Part shown: positions 44,393-56,040 of the stretch, one piece after another | Position numbering within the stretch: position 1 is the first letter of the stretch | How the letters are laid out: each line of letters starts with the position of its first letter | Source of the DNA: Reticulitermes speratus | Taxonomy: Eukaryota; Arthropoda; Insecta; Blattodea; Rhinotermitidae | Length of the DNA stretch: 64,000 nucleotides | Reading direction: 5' to 3' | Assembly: GCA_021186555.1 (NCBI GenBank) | Contig: JAJKFL010000006.1 | Coordinates: 654,501 to 718,500, forward strand | Position numbers and translations under genes: made by a program | The notes under the pieces: model-generated | Told to the model about the DNA's origin: nothing | What the model saw: the letters and a program-made list of their open reading frames with translations, nothing else | Database searches by the model: none

Positions 44393-44760
44393 CATGGATC
44401 CATAATTTTGTCACAAGACAAGAGGATGTGCAATAAGTCATAACATACAAAATCATACAAAATGTACGTTGCAAAATGCTTTAAACATTCTATGTGCAGT
44501 CTTAGACGTCAGTATTATAGGTTAACAATACTCATAGGAAATTGATGTACAGAGCAAAAGGAGTGTGCATTTAAGTGTCTTCTTAGTGCTGCTTTAAATT
44601 GTGCCTTTTCATTCTTAAGATTTTTGATATTACACGGTAAGCTATTGAAGATCCTGATACTAGAATAGAATGTACTTGTCTGAAAGCGTGATAGGTTGGC
44701 AATTGGTCTATGAAGATGGTGCTTATTGCTTGTATTAACTTTCACATTTTATATATTTTT
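44393..44760 (-). pseudogene. LINE reverse transcriptase C-terminus (5'-truncated)
   Basis: The minus-strand frame 44515-44745 encodes HHLHRPIANLSRFQTSTFYS followed by SIRIFNSLPCNIKNLKNEKA and FKAALRRHLNAHSFCSVHQF. The pattern FNSLP..IK.L..........FK..LR..L..H.FxS is the usual C-terminus of several insect non-LTR retrotransposon ORF2 proteins (memory). Catalytic RT motifs are absent, so it is a 5'-truncated dead copy. Its 3' end abuts a TACA/TATA microsatellite. Confidence 0.65.
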
Positions 44761-45084
44761 AAGACAATATACATTTCTTATCTATTTGCTTTTGTCTGTT
44801 AGTGACCTGAACATGGCCAACATCGAAGGCCGAAGCACGTTGTAACAGGCTGTGTGTATTATACAGCAATACAGTTGTGTTAACAGAGATATTGCTGTAG
44901 AATAGTAATGGGTCCTCCCCACCGCCCTTCGTGTTTTTGGAAGCTCACAGACTGACACAGAATAAGCTTGTTGCTGCTCTTCCGTGTAAGTCAGCAATTA
45001 CATTCACATCAGAATAGCTAAAGACTGAGGCAAGACTTATTAGGGGTGTCACAAAGTTATTAGGCAACAACCTAATTACACTTC
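44761..45084. other. unassigned spacer, perhaps more LINE
   Basis: A minus frame at 44782-44997 (MLTYTEEQQQAYSVSVCELP) has no conserved motif; it may be upstream LINE sequence out of frame. Confidence 0.3.
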
Positions 45085-45104
45085 TAGATGCAGTTCAATA
45101 AACT

Positions 45105-45240
45105 TAGACATCGCACTTTGCAGCAAAGACACGCCGTCTCAGTTGCAAAGTGCCAAACAGCGCTGTTTAGGGAGACAATCGCCATTTATTCTGAAACACA
45201 GGTACATTGTTTGGGCCAAATGCAGAAAGTTTGTGATGCT
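45105..45240 (-). mobile_element. old TTAA-MITE interior fragment (reverse)
   Basis: CAGCAAAGACACGCCGTCTC, AGTTGCAAAGTGCC and ATTCTGAAACACAGGTACAT lie in the same order as the reverse complement of the 114-bp unit (CAGTAAACACACTCCGTCTC and so on). Strongly diverged. Confidence 0.4.
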
Positions 45241-45384
45241 TGTAGCCAATTCTGTGAGAAAGACGAGGCCGTAGATCTGGATATGAACTTGAAAAGCCGA
45301 CCAGTTTCAACTGTCGTACAACAGACATACGGACTGCTACTGCTGCGAGAAATGGGGCCTCAACTTGGATGCACAAATCGGGCT

Positions 45385-46265
45385 AGATCTGCACATTTGC
45401 TTACGTTCTGCCTCTCCGAATTTGCCATAGAATCTGCATATTTGCTTACGTTCTGCTCTCCGATTTGCCATAGATCTGCAATTTGCTTACGTTCTGCTCT
45501 CCGATTTGCCATAGATCTGCACATTTGCTTACGTTCTGCTCTCCGATTTGCCATAGATCTGCAATTTGCTTACGTTCTGCTCTCCGATTTGCCATAGATC
45601 TGCATATTTGCTTACGTTCTGCTCTCCGATTTGCCATAGATCTGCATATTTGCTTACGTTCTGCTCTCCGATTTGCCATAGATCTGCATATTTGCTTACG
45701 TTCTGCTCTCCGATTTGCCATAGATCTACATATTTGCTTACGTTCTGCTCTCCGATTTGCCATAGATCTACATATTTGCTTACGTTCTGCTCTCCGATTT
45801 GCCATAGATCTGCATATTTGCTTACGTTCTGCTCTCCGATTTGCCATAGATCTGCATATTGCTTACGTTCTGCTCTCCGATTTGCCATAGATCTCATAGT
45901 TGCTTACGTTCTGCTCTCCGATTTGCCATAGATCTGCATATTTGCTTACGTTCTGCTCTCCGATTTGCCATAGATCTACATATTTGCTTACGTTCTGCTC
46001 TCCGCTTTGCCATAGATCTACATATTTGCTTACGTTCTGCTCTCCGCTTTGTCATAGATCTACATATTTGCTTACGTTCTGCTCTCCGCTTTGCCATAGA
46101 TCTACATAGTTGCTTACGTTCTGCTCTCCGCTTTGCCATATATCTACATATTTGCTTACGTTCTGCTCTCCGCTTTGCCATAGATCTACAGATTTGCTTA
46201 CGTTCTGCTCTCCGCTTTGCCATAGATCTACATATTTGCTTACGTTCTGCTCTCCGCTTTGCCAC
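45385..46265. repeat. 42-bp satellite, about 21 copies, two subtypes
   Basis: The unit is CATATTTGCTTACGTTCTGC then TCTCCGATTTGCCATAGATCTG. The left two thirds have CCGATTTGCC, the right third CCGCTTTGCC with TCTACA, so the array is split into two homogenised blocks. 42 is a multiple of three, hence stable frames on both strands; these are shadows. Each unit has an AGATCT palindrome. Confidence 0.95.
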
Positions 46266-46432
46266 GCACGTCTTTCAATACTGGATAACGGATGAATGGA
46301 TTTTATTAAAAATTTTTGTATTAAGGGTTTTAATAAAGTTTGAGGCTAAATTAAAATTTTGGTTAAAATCTATCAGCAGTAGCGGACATGTGAGAAGCTT
46401 CTATGAAGGCGTCTCTTGCGTAAAGCGCTAAG
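46266..46432. other. short AT-rich spacer
   Basis: No feature recognised. Confidence 0.35.
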
Positions 46433-46700
46433 TAAAGGTGAGTAAAATTAAAGGCAAAGATGAAGTAGTACCTGTCCAAGATACGATGGCATGAAGGGGG
46501 AATATAAGTTTAAATCCACTCCTTCTTAACCTCGGCACTAGATGAAGGTGAGTAATCAGATTGGTTCACCGACCGCTTTACCCCCTGTAAAGTACCACGT
46601 TACTCACGGTGGGCCCCAGAGCCGGTCTGGTAGTTTTGGAGAAAAATCTCTTACCCCTGCCAGAAATCTAGCACCGGATTTTCCAACCCGTTAATCGGAG
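46433..46700 (-). mobile_element. SINE family A, decayed reverse copy 5
   Basis: AACCTCGGCACTAGATGAAG, ACCGACCGCTTTACCCCCTG and GGTGGGCCCCAGAGCCGGTC match the family A body in order. The head is largely lost after CCAACCCGTTA. Confidence 0.75.
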
Positions 46701-46829
46701 TGAAAAAGTTTTGAAAAAAGTCGGAATGAAACACGCGATTTATTACGAGTACATTGGCTGCCTGTAAGTCTTGCCGTGATTGAGACAATTAGGCGAAAAC
46801 ATACGGGAGCAAAGTATATAGATATGTGT

Positions 46830-46837
<8 letters not shown>

Positions 46838-46863
<26 letters not shown>

Positions 46864-46908
46864 AACCAACCAACCAACCAACCAACCAACCAACCAACAA
46901 ACAAACTC
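46838..46908. repeat. (CTGA)n followed by (CCAA)n
   Basis: About six CTGA units pass directly into about eight CCAA units. CAGAGTCCTTCTTAAGAAGC just to the right is a reversed match to the LINE tail word CTCAAGAAGGACT. Confidence 0.92.
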
Positions 46909-46994
46909 CGTAGAGCAGAGTCCTTCTTAAGAAGCCAACAACTTACAACCTACTGAAGAAATTCTCCGAATTTTACGGTACCAGAAGATTCATT

Positions 46995-47250
46995 GCCGAT
47001 CCAGTGGCCGCGCGGTCTAAGGCGTGGGTCTACGGCCGCTCGCTGGCTGGGATTGTGGGTTCGAATCCCGCCTAGGGCATGGATGTCTGTCTGTTGTGAG
47101 TGTTGTGTGTTGTCAGGTAGAGGTCTCTGCGACGAGCTGGTCCCTCGTCCAGGAGTCCTACCGAGTGTGTTGTCTAAAAAGTGTGATCGTGCAGCCTCGA
47201 AAAATGAGGCGGCATAGGCCCCCAAGGGGCTGTCGAGCCATTGGAAAAAA
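46995..47250 (+). mobile_element. SINE family B, copy 4, with perfect target duplication
   Basis: Complete copy: head GCCGATCCAGTGGCCGCGCG, B box GGGTTCGAATCCC, tail GGCATAGGCCCCCAAGGGGC then A7. AGAAGATTCATT occurs at 46983-46994 and 47251-47262, a perfect 12-bp duplication. Together with its low divergence, this makes it one of the youngest insertions here. Confidence 0.95.
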
Positions 47251-47262
47251 AGAAGATTCATT

Positions 47263-47744
47263 ACCGTTTTTACAAACGCTCACCATTTGTCCCTCGCGAT
47301 ACAATTGAATACATTTCCTGTCAGCTTTACCGTGACTTTGTTTCCATTACCTTGTATCGACACCTCGAAACGTTTAGAATTCATGTGTCAAGCTTACAAC
47401 ACCTCACCAGCAACCTCAGTTCAACAAATTTCTGCTGGTCTGTATGTATGTTTGGCGAACATAACATTGTGGGCACACCAGCAAATTGTGACTGCCATGT
47501 TAGTGTAGCATATGTGTAAGAACTTGTATTTTAGAAGGCTTCGCAGCTGGAAATGACAAATTACTGAGACTGTGACCACTTAGAAAGATTAATTTCAGTG
47601 CTTTGTCGAAGTGCGGTTTGCACTACGACAGCCCAACGCCGACTGCCTGCAACTCAAGACGTGTCACTAACTGCACACTGCTTGCTCTGTAAATTCCTCC
47701 AGAGAAGTCTTAATGGTTATAACGTCACTTTAAGCACCTTATTA
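47263..47744. other. unassigned spacer
   Basis: Overlapping frames (47241-47519, 47287-47508, 47598-47798, +) have no recognised domain. Confidence 0.35.
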
Positions 47745-50700
47745 GGACCTCATGCACCTTACACTCACTTCATGCACCTAACACTCACTTCATGCTAACT
47801 ATACACTCACTTCATGCACCTAACACTCACATTCATGCACCTAACACTCACTTCATGCACCTAACACTCACTTCATGCACCTAACACTCACTTCATGCGC
47901 CTAACACTCACTTCATGCGCCTAACACTCACTTCATGCACCTAACACTCACTTCATGCACTTTACACTCACTTCATGCACCTAACACTCACTTCATGCAC
48001 CTAACACTCACTTCATGCACCTAACACTCATCATCATGCACCTAACACTCACTTCATGCACCTAACACTCACTTCATGCACCTTACACTCACTTCATGCG
48101 CCTAAACTCACTTATGCGCCTAACACTCACTTCATGCGCCTAACACTCACCTCATGCACCTGACACTCACCTCATGCACCTGACACTCACTTCATGCACC
48201 TTAACACTCTACTTCATGCACTTAACACTCACTTCATGCACCTAACACTCACTTCATGCACCTTAACACTCACTTCATGCACCTAACACTCACTCTATGC
48301 ACCTAACACTCACTTCATGCCCTAACACTCACCTCATGCACCTAACACTCACTTCATGCACCTTCACATCTACACCTCATGCACCTAACACTCACTTCAT
48401 GCACCTAACACTCACTTCATGCACCTAACACTCACTTCATGCACCTTACACTCACTTCATGCACCTAACATCACTCTATGCACCTAACACTCACTTCATG
48501 CACCTAACACTCACTTCTGCACCTAACACTCACTTCATGCACCTTACACTCACTTCATGCCCTAAACTCACTTATGCCCTAACACTCACTTCATGCCCTA
48601 ACACTCACCTCATGCACTGACACTCACCTCATGCACCTACACTCACTTCATGCACCTACACTCACTTCATGCACTAACACTCATTCATGCACCTAACACT
48701 CACTTCATGCACCTTAACACTCACTTCATGCACCTAACACTCACTTATGCCCTAACACTCACTTCATGCGCCTAACACTCACCTCATGCCCTAACACTCA
48801 CTTCATGCACCTGACACTCACCTCATGCACCTACACTCACTTCATGCACCTAACACTCACTTCATGCACCTAACACTCACTTCATGCACCTACACTCACT
48901 TCATGCACCTACACTCACTCTATGCACCTAACACTCACTTCATGCACCTAACACTCACTTCATGCACTAACACTCACTTCATGCACCTAACACTCACTTC
49001 ATGCACCTAACACTCACTTCATGCCCTAACACTCACTTCATGCCTAACACTCACTTCATGCACCTAACACTCACTTCATGCACTTACACTCACTTCATGC
49101 ACCTAACACTCACTTCATGCACCTAACACTCACTTCATGCACCTAACACTCACTCATGCACCTAACACTCACTTCATGCACCTAACCTCACTTCATGCAC
49201 CTAACACTCACTTCATGCCCTAAACTCACTTTATGCCCTAACACTCACTTCATGCCTACACTCACCTCATGCACCTAACACTCACTCATGCACCTAACAC
49301 TCACTCATGCACCTACACTCACTTCATGCACTTAACACTCACTTCATGCACCTAACATCACTTCATGCACCTACACTCACTCATGCACCTAACATCTCAC
49401 TCATGCACCTAAACACTCACTTCATGCCCTAACACTCACCTCATGCACCTAACACTCACTTCATGCACCTACACTCACCTCATGCACCTAACACTCACTT
49501 CATGCACCTAACACTCACTTCATGCACCTAACACTCACTTCATGCACCTTACACTCACTTCATGCACCTAACACTCACTCTATGCACCTAACACTCACTT
49601 CATGCACCTAACACTCACTTCATGCACCTAACACTCACTCATGCACCTACACTCACTTCATGCACCTAACACTCACTTCATGCACCTAACACTCACTTCA
49701 TGCACCTAACACTCACTTCATGCACCTGACACTCACCTCATGCCCTAACTCACTTCATGCACTAACACTCACTCATGCACCTAACACTCACTCATGCACC
49801 TACACTCACTTCATGCACCTTAACACTCACTTCATGCACCTTACACTCATCTATCATATGCGCCTAAAACTCACTTATGCGCCTAACACTCACTTCATGC
49901 CCTACACCACTCACCTCATGCACCTGACACTCACTCTCATGCACCTTGACACTTCACTTCTATGCACCTGACACTCACTTCATGCACTTAACACTCTCAC
50001 AATCACTTCATGCACCTAACACTCTACTTCATGCACCTTACACTCACTTCATGCACCTAACACTCACTCTATGCACACCTATACACTCACTCATGCACCT
50101 AACACTCACTCATGCACCTAACACTCACTTCATGCACCTTACACTCACTCATGCACCTAACACTCATCTCATGCACCTAACACTCACTTCATGCACCTAA
50201 CACTCACTTCATGCACCTTACACTCACTTCATGCACCTAACACTCACTCTATGCACCTAACACTCACTTCATGCACCTAACACTCACTTCATGCACCTAA
50301 CACTCACTTCATGCACCTTACACTACACTCTCATGCACCTAACACTCACTCATGCACTACACTACTTCATGCACCTGACACTCACTCATGCACCTACACT
50401 CACTCATGCACCTAACACTCACTCATGCACCTAACACTCACCTATGCACCTACACTCACCTCATGCACCTAACACTCACTTCATGCACCTGACACTCACC
50501 TCATGCACCTAACACTCACTTCATGCACCTAACACTCACCTCATGCACCTAACACTCACCTCATGCACCTAACACTCACCTCATGCACCTAACACTCACC
50601 TCATGCACCTAACACTCACCTCATGCACCTAACACTCACTTCATGCACCTAACACTCACTTCATGCACCTAACACTCACTTCATGCACCTTACACTCACT

Positions 50701-51738
50701 TCATGCACCTAACACTCACTTCATGCACCTGACACTCACCTCATGCACCTAACACTCACTTCATGCACCTAACACTCACCTCATGCACCTAACACTCACA
50801 TCATGCACCTAACACTCACTTCTATGCACCTAACACTCACTTCATGCACCTTACACTCACTTCATGCGCCTAAAACTCACTTTATGCGCCTAACACTCAC
50901 TTCATGCGCCTAACACTCACCTCATGCACCTGACACTCACTCATGCACCTGACACTCACCTCATGCACCTGACACTCACTTCATGCACCTTACACTCACT
51001 TCATGCACTTAACACTCACTTCATGCACCTAACACTCACTTCATGCACCTAAACACTCACTTCATGCACCTAACACTCACTTCATGCACCTTACACTCAC
51101 TTCATGCACCTAACACTCACTCTATGCACCTAACACTCACATCATGCACCTAACACTCACTTCATGCACCTAACACTCACTTCGTGCACCTTACACTCAC
51201 TTCATGCGCCTAAAACTCACTTTATGCGCATAACACTCACTTCATGCGCCTAACACTCACCTCATGCACCTGACACTCACCTCATGCACCTGACACTCAC
51301 TTCATGCACCTTACACTCACTTCATGCACTTAACACTCACTTCATGCACCTAACACTCACTTCATGCACCTTACACTCACTTCATGCACCTAACACTCAC
51401 TCTATGCACCTAACACTCACCTCATGCACCTAACACTCACTTCATGCACCTAACACTCACTTCATGCACCTAACACTCACTTCATGCACCTTACACTCAC
51501 TTCATGCACCTAACACTCACTCTATGCACCTAACACTCACTTCATGCACCTAACACTCACTTCATGCACCTAACACTCACTTCATGCACCTGACACTCAC
51601 CTCATGCACCTAACACTCACTTCATGCACCTAACACTCACCTCATGCACCTAACACTCACCTCATGCACCTAACACTCACCTCATGCACCTAACACTCAC
51701 CTCATGCACCTAACACTCACCTCATACGCCTAACACTC
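47745..51738. repeat. 20-bp satellite, about 200 copies
   Basis: The unit is ATGCACCTAACACTCACTTC with variants ATGCGCC, CCTTACAC, CCTGACAC, CACCTC and CTCTATG. Variants recur in ordered blocks (for example GCGCCTAAAACTCACTTTAT near 50870 and 51200), so larger units of a few hundred bases have been copied. One- and two-base indels are dense between about 48100 and 50460 and rare outside it. Confidence 0.97.
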
Positions 51739-51811
51739 AGTGCTTGAGTTTGATCTAAATAATTAATAACAAGGGAAAACTTGCTAGTCGGCCCGAATCC
51801 TATTTTCCTTC

Positions 51812-52320
51812 CACTTACACTTCTACATAAATATCTGTATTAATGATTCAGTGTTTAAAAAAACCAACACAATGCACTTCACTGTCACTTTAGTATGTAC
51901 TAATTAACCCCTACATATGTTTCGGTTTACGTAAAACCATCCTCAGGGGGGTCAAAACTACGTTACGTCACATCCAACGTCAATACAAGTTTAAATACTG
52001 TGCAATGTCTTGCATGTTAGTACAGTCACTGTAAAATTAGAGTTAGAAAACGTATAAAATGTTGTATAAAATCCTTTAAATTCGTTTACTCTGATTTTAC
52101 AGTGACTGTACTAACATGCAAGACATTGCACAATATTTAAACTTGTATTAACATTGGATGTGACGTAACGTAGTTTTGACCCCCCTGAGGATGGTTTTAC
52201 GTAAACCGAAACATATGTAGGGGTTAATTAGTACATACTAAAGTGACAGTGAAGTGCACTGTGTTGGTTTTTTTTGAACTTTTAATCACTAATACTGATA
52301 TTTATGTAGAAGTGTAAGTG
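51812..52320. mobile_element. 509-bp foldback element (long palindrome)
   Basis: CACTTACACTTCTACATAAA at the left end is complementary to TTTATGTAGAAGTGTAAGTG at the right end. Pairing continues inward for about 235 bp, for example TACATATGTTTCGGTTTACG with CGTAAACCGAAACATATGTA, and TGCATGTTAGTACAGTCACT with AGTGACTGTACTAACATGCA. A centre of about 40-60 AT-rich bases is unpaired. Arms differ at only a few positions. No transposase; origin unknown. Confidence 0.92.
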
Positions 52321-52345
52321 ATTAGAGCGTTAGACGCAGCCATTC

Positions 52346-52722
52346 ACTGCACCAGCTATCATTACATCGCTACTTGTCACACTCAGCTATCATTACATTG
52401 CTACTTGTCACACTCAGCTATCATTACATAGCTACTTGTCACACTCAGCTATCATTACATTGCTACTTGTCACACTCAGCTATCATTACATCGCTACTTG
52501 TCACACTCAGCTATCATTACATTGCTACTTGTCACACTCAGCTATCATTACATAGCTACTTGTCACACTCAGCTATCATTACATAGCTACTTGTCACACT
52601 CAGCTATCATTACATAGCTACTTGTCACACTCAGCTATCATTACATTGCTACTTGTCACACTCAGCTATCATTACATTGCTACTTGTCACACTCAGCTAT
52701 CATTACATCGCTACTTGTCACA
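52346..52722. repeat. 31-bp satellite, about 12 copies
   Basis: The unit is GCTACTTGTCACACTCAGCT then ATCATTACATT, with the last base before GCTAC being T, C or A. It starts 25 bp after the foldback element. Confidence 0.95.
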
Positions 52723-52986
52723 GTGCTGCTGTATTTAGCCAATATTGGCACATTTCACGTTAATGAGCAGCTGCAAAGTACCGCAAGGACCCGATTTATA
52801 CCGCTACGGAATTTTTAGACTCGTGCCAAGTTGGGACAAATTCATCAATATAGTTTGGGATTATGGTGAATAATAATTCAATTCAATTCAATTCTAGTTT
52901 ATTAATCTGCCGAATCAACAGCCAGATGGCCAATTACAGGAACAGCACATAATATAATAATAATAATAATAATAATAAATATGTGT
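52723..52986. other. spacer with short microsatellites
   Basis: Contains (AATTC)4 at 52876 and (AAT)n at 52952-52979. No gene was seen. Confidence 0.5.
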
Positions 52987-53250
52987 GCCGATCCCAATGG
53001 CCGCGCGGTCTAAGGCGTGGGTATGCGGCCGCTCGCTTACTAGGACTGTGGGTTCGAATCCCGCCGGGGGCATGGATGTCTGTCTGTTGTGAGTGTTGTG
53101 TGTTGTCAGGTAGAGATCTCTGCGACGGGCTGATCACTCGTCCAGAGGAATCCTACCGAGTGTGGTGTGTCTAAGAAGTGTGTGTTCGTGAAGCCTCGAA
53201 CAATGAGGCGGCATAGGCCCCCAAGGGGTTGTCGAGCCATTGGAAAAAAA
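52987..53250 (+). mobile_element. SINE family B, copy 5
   Basis: Complete head (GCCGATCCCAATGGCCGCGC), B box GGGTTCGAATCCC and tail with A-run. It sits after an (AAT)n microsatellite; AATAAATATGTGT and AATAAATGAGCTGT may be a diverged target duplication. Confidence 0.9.
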
Positions 53251-54190
53251 AATAAATGAGCTGTATTTAATTTTTATGACGCAGAGAGCAATCTTCGTTG
53301 GGCCAACGTAGCTACATTTTTGAAATGTAAATATATGAATATATGGACATGAAAATGTAGGCGTGAAACTTGGCGATATACGTAGCCTTACTAAAGGAAC
53401 GTAATATTGTATTATCAACACCAAGTTGTACTTACATTGTAGCGCTGAGACAATACATTTACTGACAATGAATATTCGTGGAACAATTATAGCAGACTTT
53501 GACTAATAACCCTGTCGTCATTCATTTTGTATTTAATTAATATTTTGCGATGCACACAATTTCTTAAATCTGCTTTTAAACCTAATATGGTGTAATTAAA
53601 ATTCATAGAAAAGGCTCGAGTTACATCAGGTTATCTACCCATTTTATGTAACTGCATAAAGGCGCTACTAAAGACGTTCGAATTCCGCGCAATTAAATTT
53701 CGCTTTTCCGTTAGCAGCTGAAGCTTTCATAACTGCAGTAAAACAACTTGTGACAACTTCTCAAGTTTCCGCCTACAGTCGTTTCCTTCAATTACGTAGG
53801 ATATGCGAGATAGGATTTTTACATGACCTGCCTTTTAATTACAAGCTTTTGTTGCTCTTTGCCTGAAAGTTGTCGCTACTTAAACTGTAATTCTGACACA
53901 CGAACCCTACGTTGCTGTATAACCGAAAGAAATGTCCGTTCTTCGACACGTTTATGATTGTCTTCTTCGCCAATATTACGCAACATAACAGCTGGAATTG
54001 TACAAGAATAAATGACAAGTAATTAAAAAATGTAACGTTTACAGATATAACAATAAAATAACACACAGGTCAGAGTTCAAATCTTTCTTTAAGAGTGTCA
54101 TTTTGGGTTTTCACCGCGGTCTAAATCAGATCTTCGCTTAAATTCTAAAAGTTTCTCACGACGGTACGTAACATTGAGAACTAAATGGTT
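53251..54190. other. unassigned AT-rich spacer, about 0.9 kb
   Basis: Minus frames at 53134-53424 and 53839-54066 carry no recognised domain. No tandem or inverted structure seen. Confidence 0.35.
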
Positions 54191-54522
54191 TCTGGACTTT
54201 GTCCATCGTCCGGAAATCTAAAATCACGACGTTTCGGAAGCTGGACCTGCTTCCGTTCTCAGGTGAAGGGGAGGGAGACACCTACTGTGTTGGGTCCCTT
54301 AGATAGAGCTAATCACAATCACTGGTACCAAGTTGATGTTGTGATTAGCTCTATCTAAGGGACCCAATCACTGGTCCAGTGATTGTGATTAGCTCTATCT
54401 AAGGGACCCAACACAGTAGGTGTCTCCCTCACCCTTCACCTGAGAAACGGAAGCAGGTCCAGCTTCCGAAACGTCGTGATTTTATATTTTATATTTTATC
54501 CTGACGATGGACAAAGTCCAGA
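54191..54522. mobile_element. 332-bp foldback element with internal duplication
   Basis: Ends TCTGGACTTTGTCCATCGTC and GACGATGGACAAAGTCCAGA are exactly complementary over 20 bp. Inner arms include CACGACGTTTCGGAAGCTGG / CCAGCTTCCGAAACGTCGTG and ACACCTACTGTGTTGGGTCC / GGACCCAACACAGTAGGTGT. Near the centre the segment TGATTAGCTCTATCTAAGGG occurs twice in direct orientation on the right side, so one arm is partly duplicated. Confidence 0.9.
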
Positions 54523-54611
54523 AGACAATTGGTTCTCAGAGATCTTATCTCTTCTGCGTAACATCTAAGAAGAACGAAGATCTCAGGCGTGTTATCAAGC
54601 AACATTAGATA

Positions 54612-54738
54612 GCGTTTGTGCGAGGGGTGTGGGGAAAAGGCAATGCCAGTGCGTCTCTGCCAACCACATCGACTGGCCTGGGATGGAACCCGAGATCCCG
54701 TGGTGAGAGTGCCAGGACTTTGCCAGATCCACAGCACG
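54612..54738 (-). mobile_element. possible tRNA-like SINE fragment (family E)
   Basis: Reverse-complemented, CACGGGATCTCGGGTTCCAT then CCCAGGCC resembles a tRNA T-arm (B box GGGTTCCATCCC), followed by CCCCACACCCCTCGC. Only one copy is present in the window, so the family is not confirmed. Confidence 0.4.
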
Positions 54739-55090
54739 ATCTTCCAGTTTGTTGCTCAAGTTAAACTGTTCTTTTGGAAGGAGGAACGTACTTTTGTGAC
54801 GTTGTTTAGAGGAGATGCGACGTGCAGAGGTTCAAGATGGTGCATCTGTGTTAATTATTACCGACTGTGGAGTACGGAAAAGGAACAAGTCGAGTTCAAA
54901 TGCGGAGTAATTAAATTGTAAGAGTTGATGTGACGTCTTCTGAGTATTAAACGTGGCATCAACAAGTCTTACCGTCTGAATGTCAATTTTAGGACAAAAC
55001 GTAAATGCAGAACTGATGTCATTGTGCTTAGTGTGAGAAATTGCTGTATTAGTAGCAGAATTGCGTAATCAGAATGTTGTTAGTGGGGCT
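54739..55090. other. unassigned spacer
   Basis: The frame 54616-54921 (+) crosses the SINE-like piece and has no recognised domain. Confidence 0.35.
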
Positions 55091-55100
55091 AATTACTATT

Positions 55101-55270
55101 CATATATTTTTTTTATTATGGTTCAACAGCCCCTAGGGGGCCTATGCCTCCTCATTTTTCGAGGTTTCGCGATCACACACATTAGACACACCGCACTCGG
55201 TAGGACTCCTCTGGACGAGTGATCGGCCCGTCGCAGAGACCTCTACCTGACAACACACAACACTCACAGC
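55101..55270 (-). mobile_element. SINE family B, copy 6, head missing, with target duplication
   Basis: The tail (AACAGCCCCTAGGGGGCCTA) and body as far as CAACACACAACACTCACAGC are present. The tRNA-like head and its promoter boxes are missing. AATTACTATT flanks it on both sides (55091-55100 and 55271-55280), so the truncation arose during insertion, not by later deletion. Confidence 0.92.
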
Positions 55271-55280
55271 AATTACTATT

Positions 55281-55705
55281 TATACTTCAACATTTTGTCG
55301 CAATACGTCATGGCTGCTGCTCAGCTCCTTACCCTACATAACAGCCGTGAAGAACTGACAGCTAAAACATTTCTGGACAGACAGCTCTGTTCTGGAGATG
55401 TGAATATGCATTGCGCTGTGGCTGTGTGCAGGTGCTGACAGTGCGACACTGGTCACATTGCGTTTGTTGTTGCCGTCATCTTCTGCTCCTACCATTAAGT
55501 AATTCGTAACATGCGTAACTACAGAATATCAAACGTTTCCTTGACTTATTGGACCGAGCTGGCAAGTAACAAGCGTTAGAAATCGATTGAGCCAATTTAA
55601 TCAAAGAGCGCAGAAAAGGAGTGACTGAGGCGGAAGGATTTGTGTGTTAAGCAACTAGCAGCGGAGGAGAAGAATGCAGATTTGTAGCAATAAACACGTA
55701 TAAAA
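55281..55705. other. unassigned spacer
   Basis: No feature recognised. Confidence 0.35.
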
Positions 55706-55767
55706 ATTATTTTGGTTTTATCCTACAAATGTACAATTGTACATTTGTAGGATAAAACCAAAATAAT
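55706..55767. repeat. perfect 62-bp palindrome
   Basis: The half-site is 31 bp: ATTATTTTGGTTTTATCCTA then CAAATGTACAA. It is followed without any spacer by its exact reverse complement. A diverged copy of the right half and about 35 bp beyond it recurs at 55905-55975. Confidence 0.95.
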
Positions 55768-56040
55768 CAAAAAATTTACGATATGAATAACAAAATTTAT
55801 TAAAGCCAGACAGGCAAAAGAAATTCATCAATACAGAAACACCAAAAACAAAATACACAAGACGAATGCAGCCATTTGGTACAACAAAATGTGTCGACAA
55901 CTACAAATTGTACATTTGTCGGGTAAAACAAAAATAATCAAAAAATTTACGGTATTGAATAACACAAAAAAACGTAAAAAAACTTACAGAGAGGAAGGTG
56001 CTTCTGCAGAATTACAGAGTTTGTGAGCAGAAAGTTGATA
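55768..56040. repeat. dispersed repeat around palindrome half copy
   Basis: AATTGTACATTTGTAGGATA...CAAAAAATTTACGATAT (55735-55790) and AATTGTACATTTGTCGGGTA...CAAAAAATTTACGGTAT (55911-55955) are direct repeats about 175 bp apart. The intervening minus frame (55718-55900) is not recognised. Confidence 0.7.
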
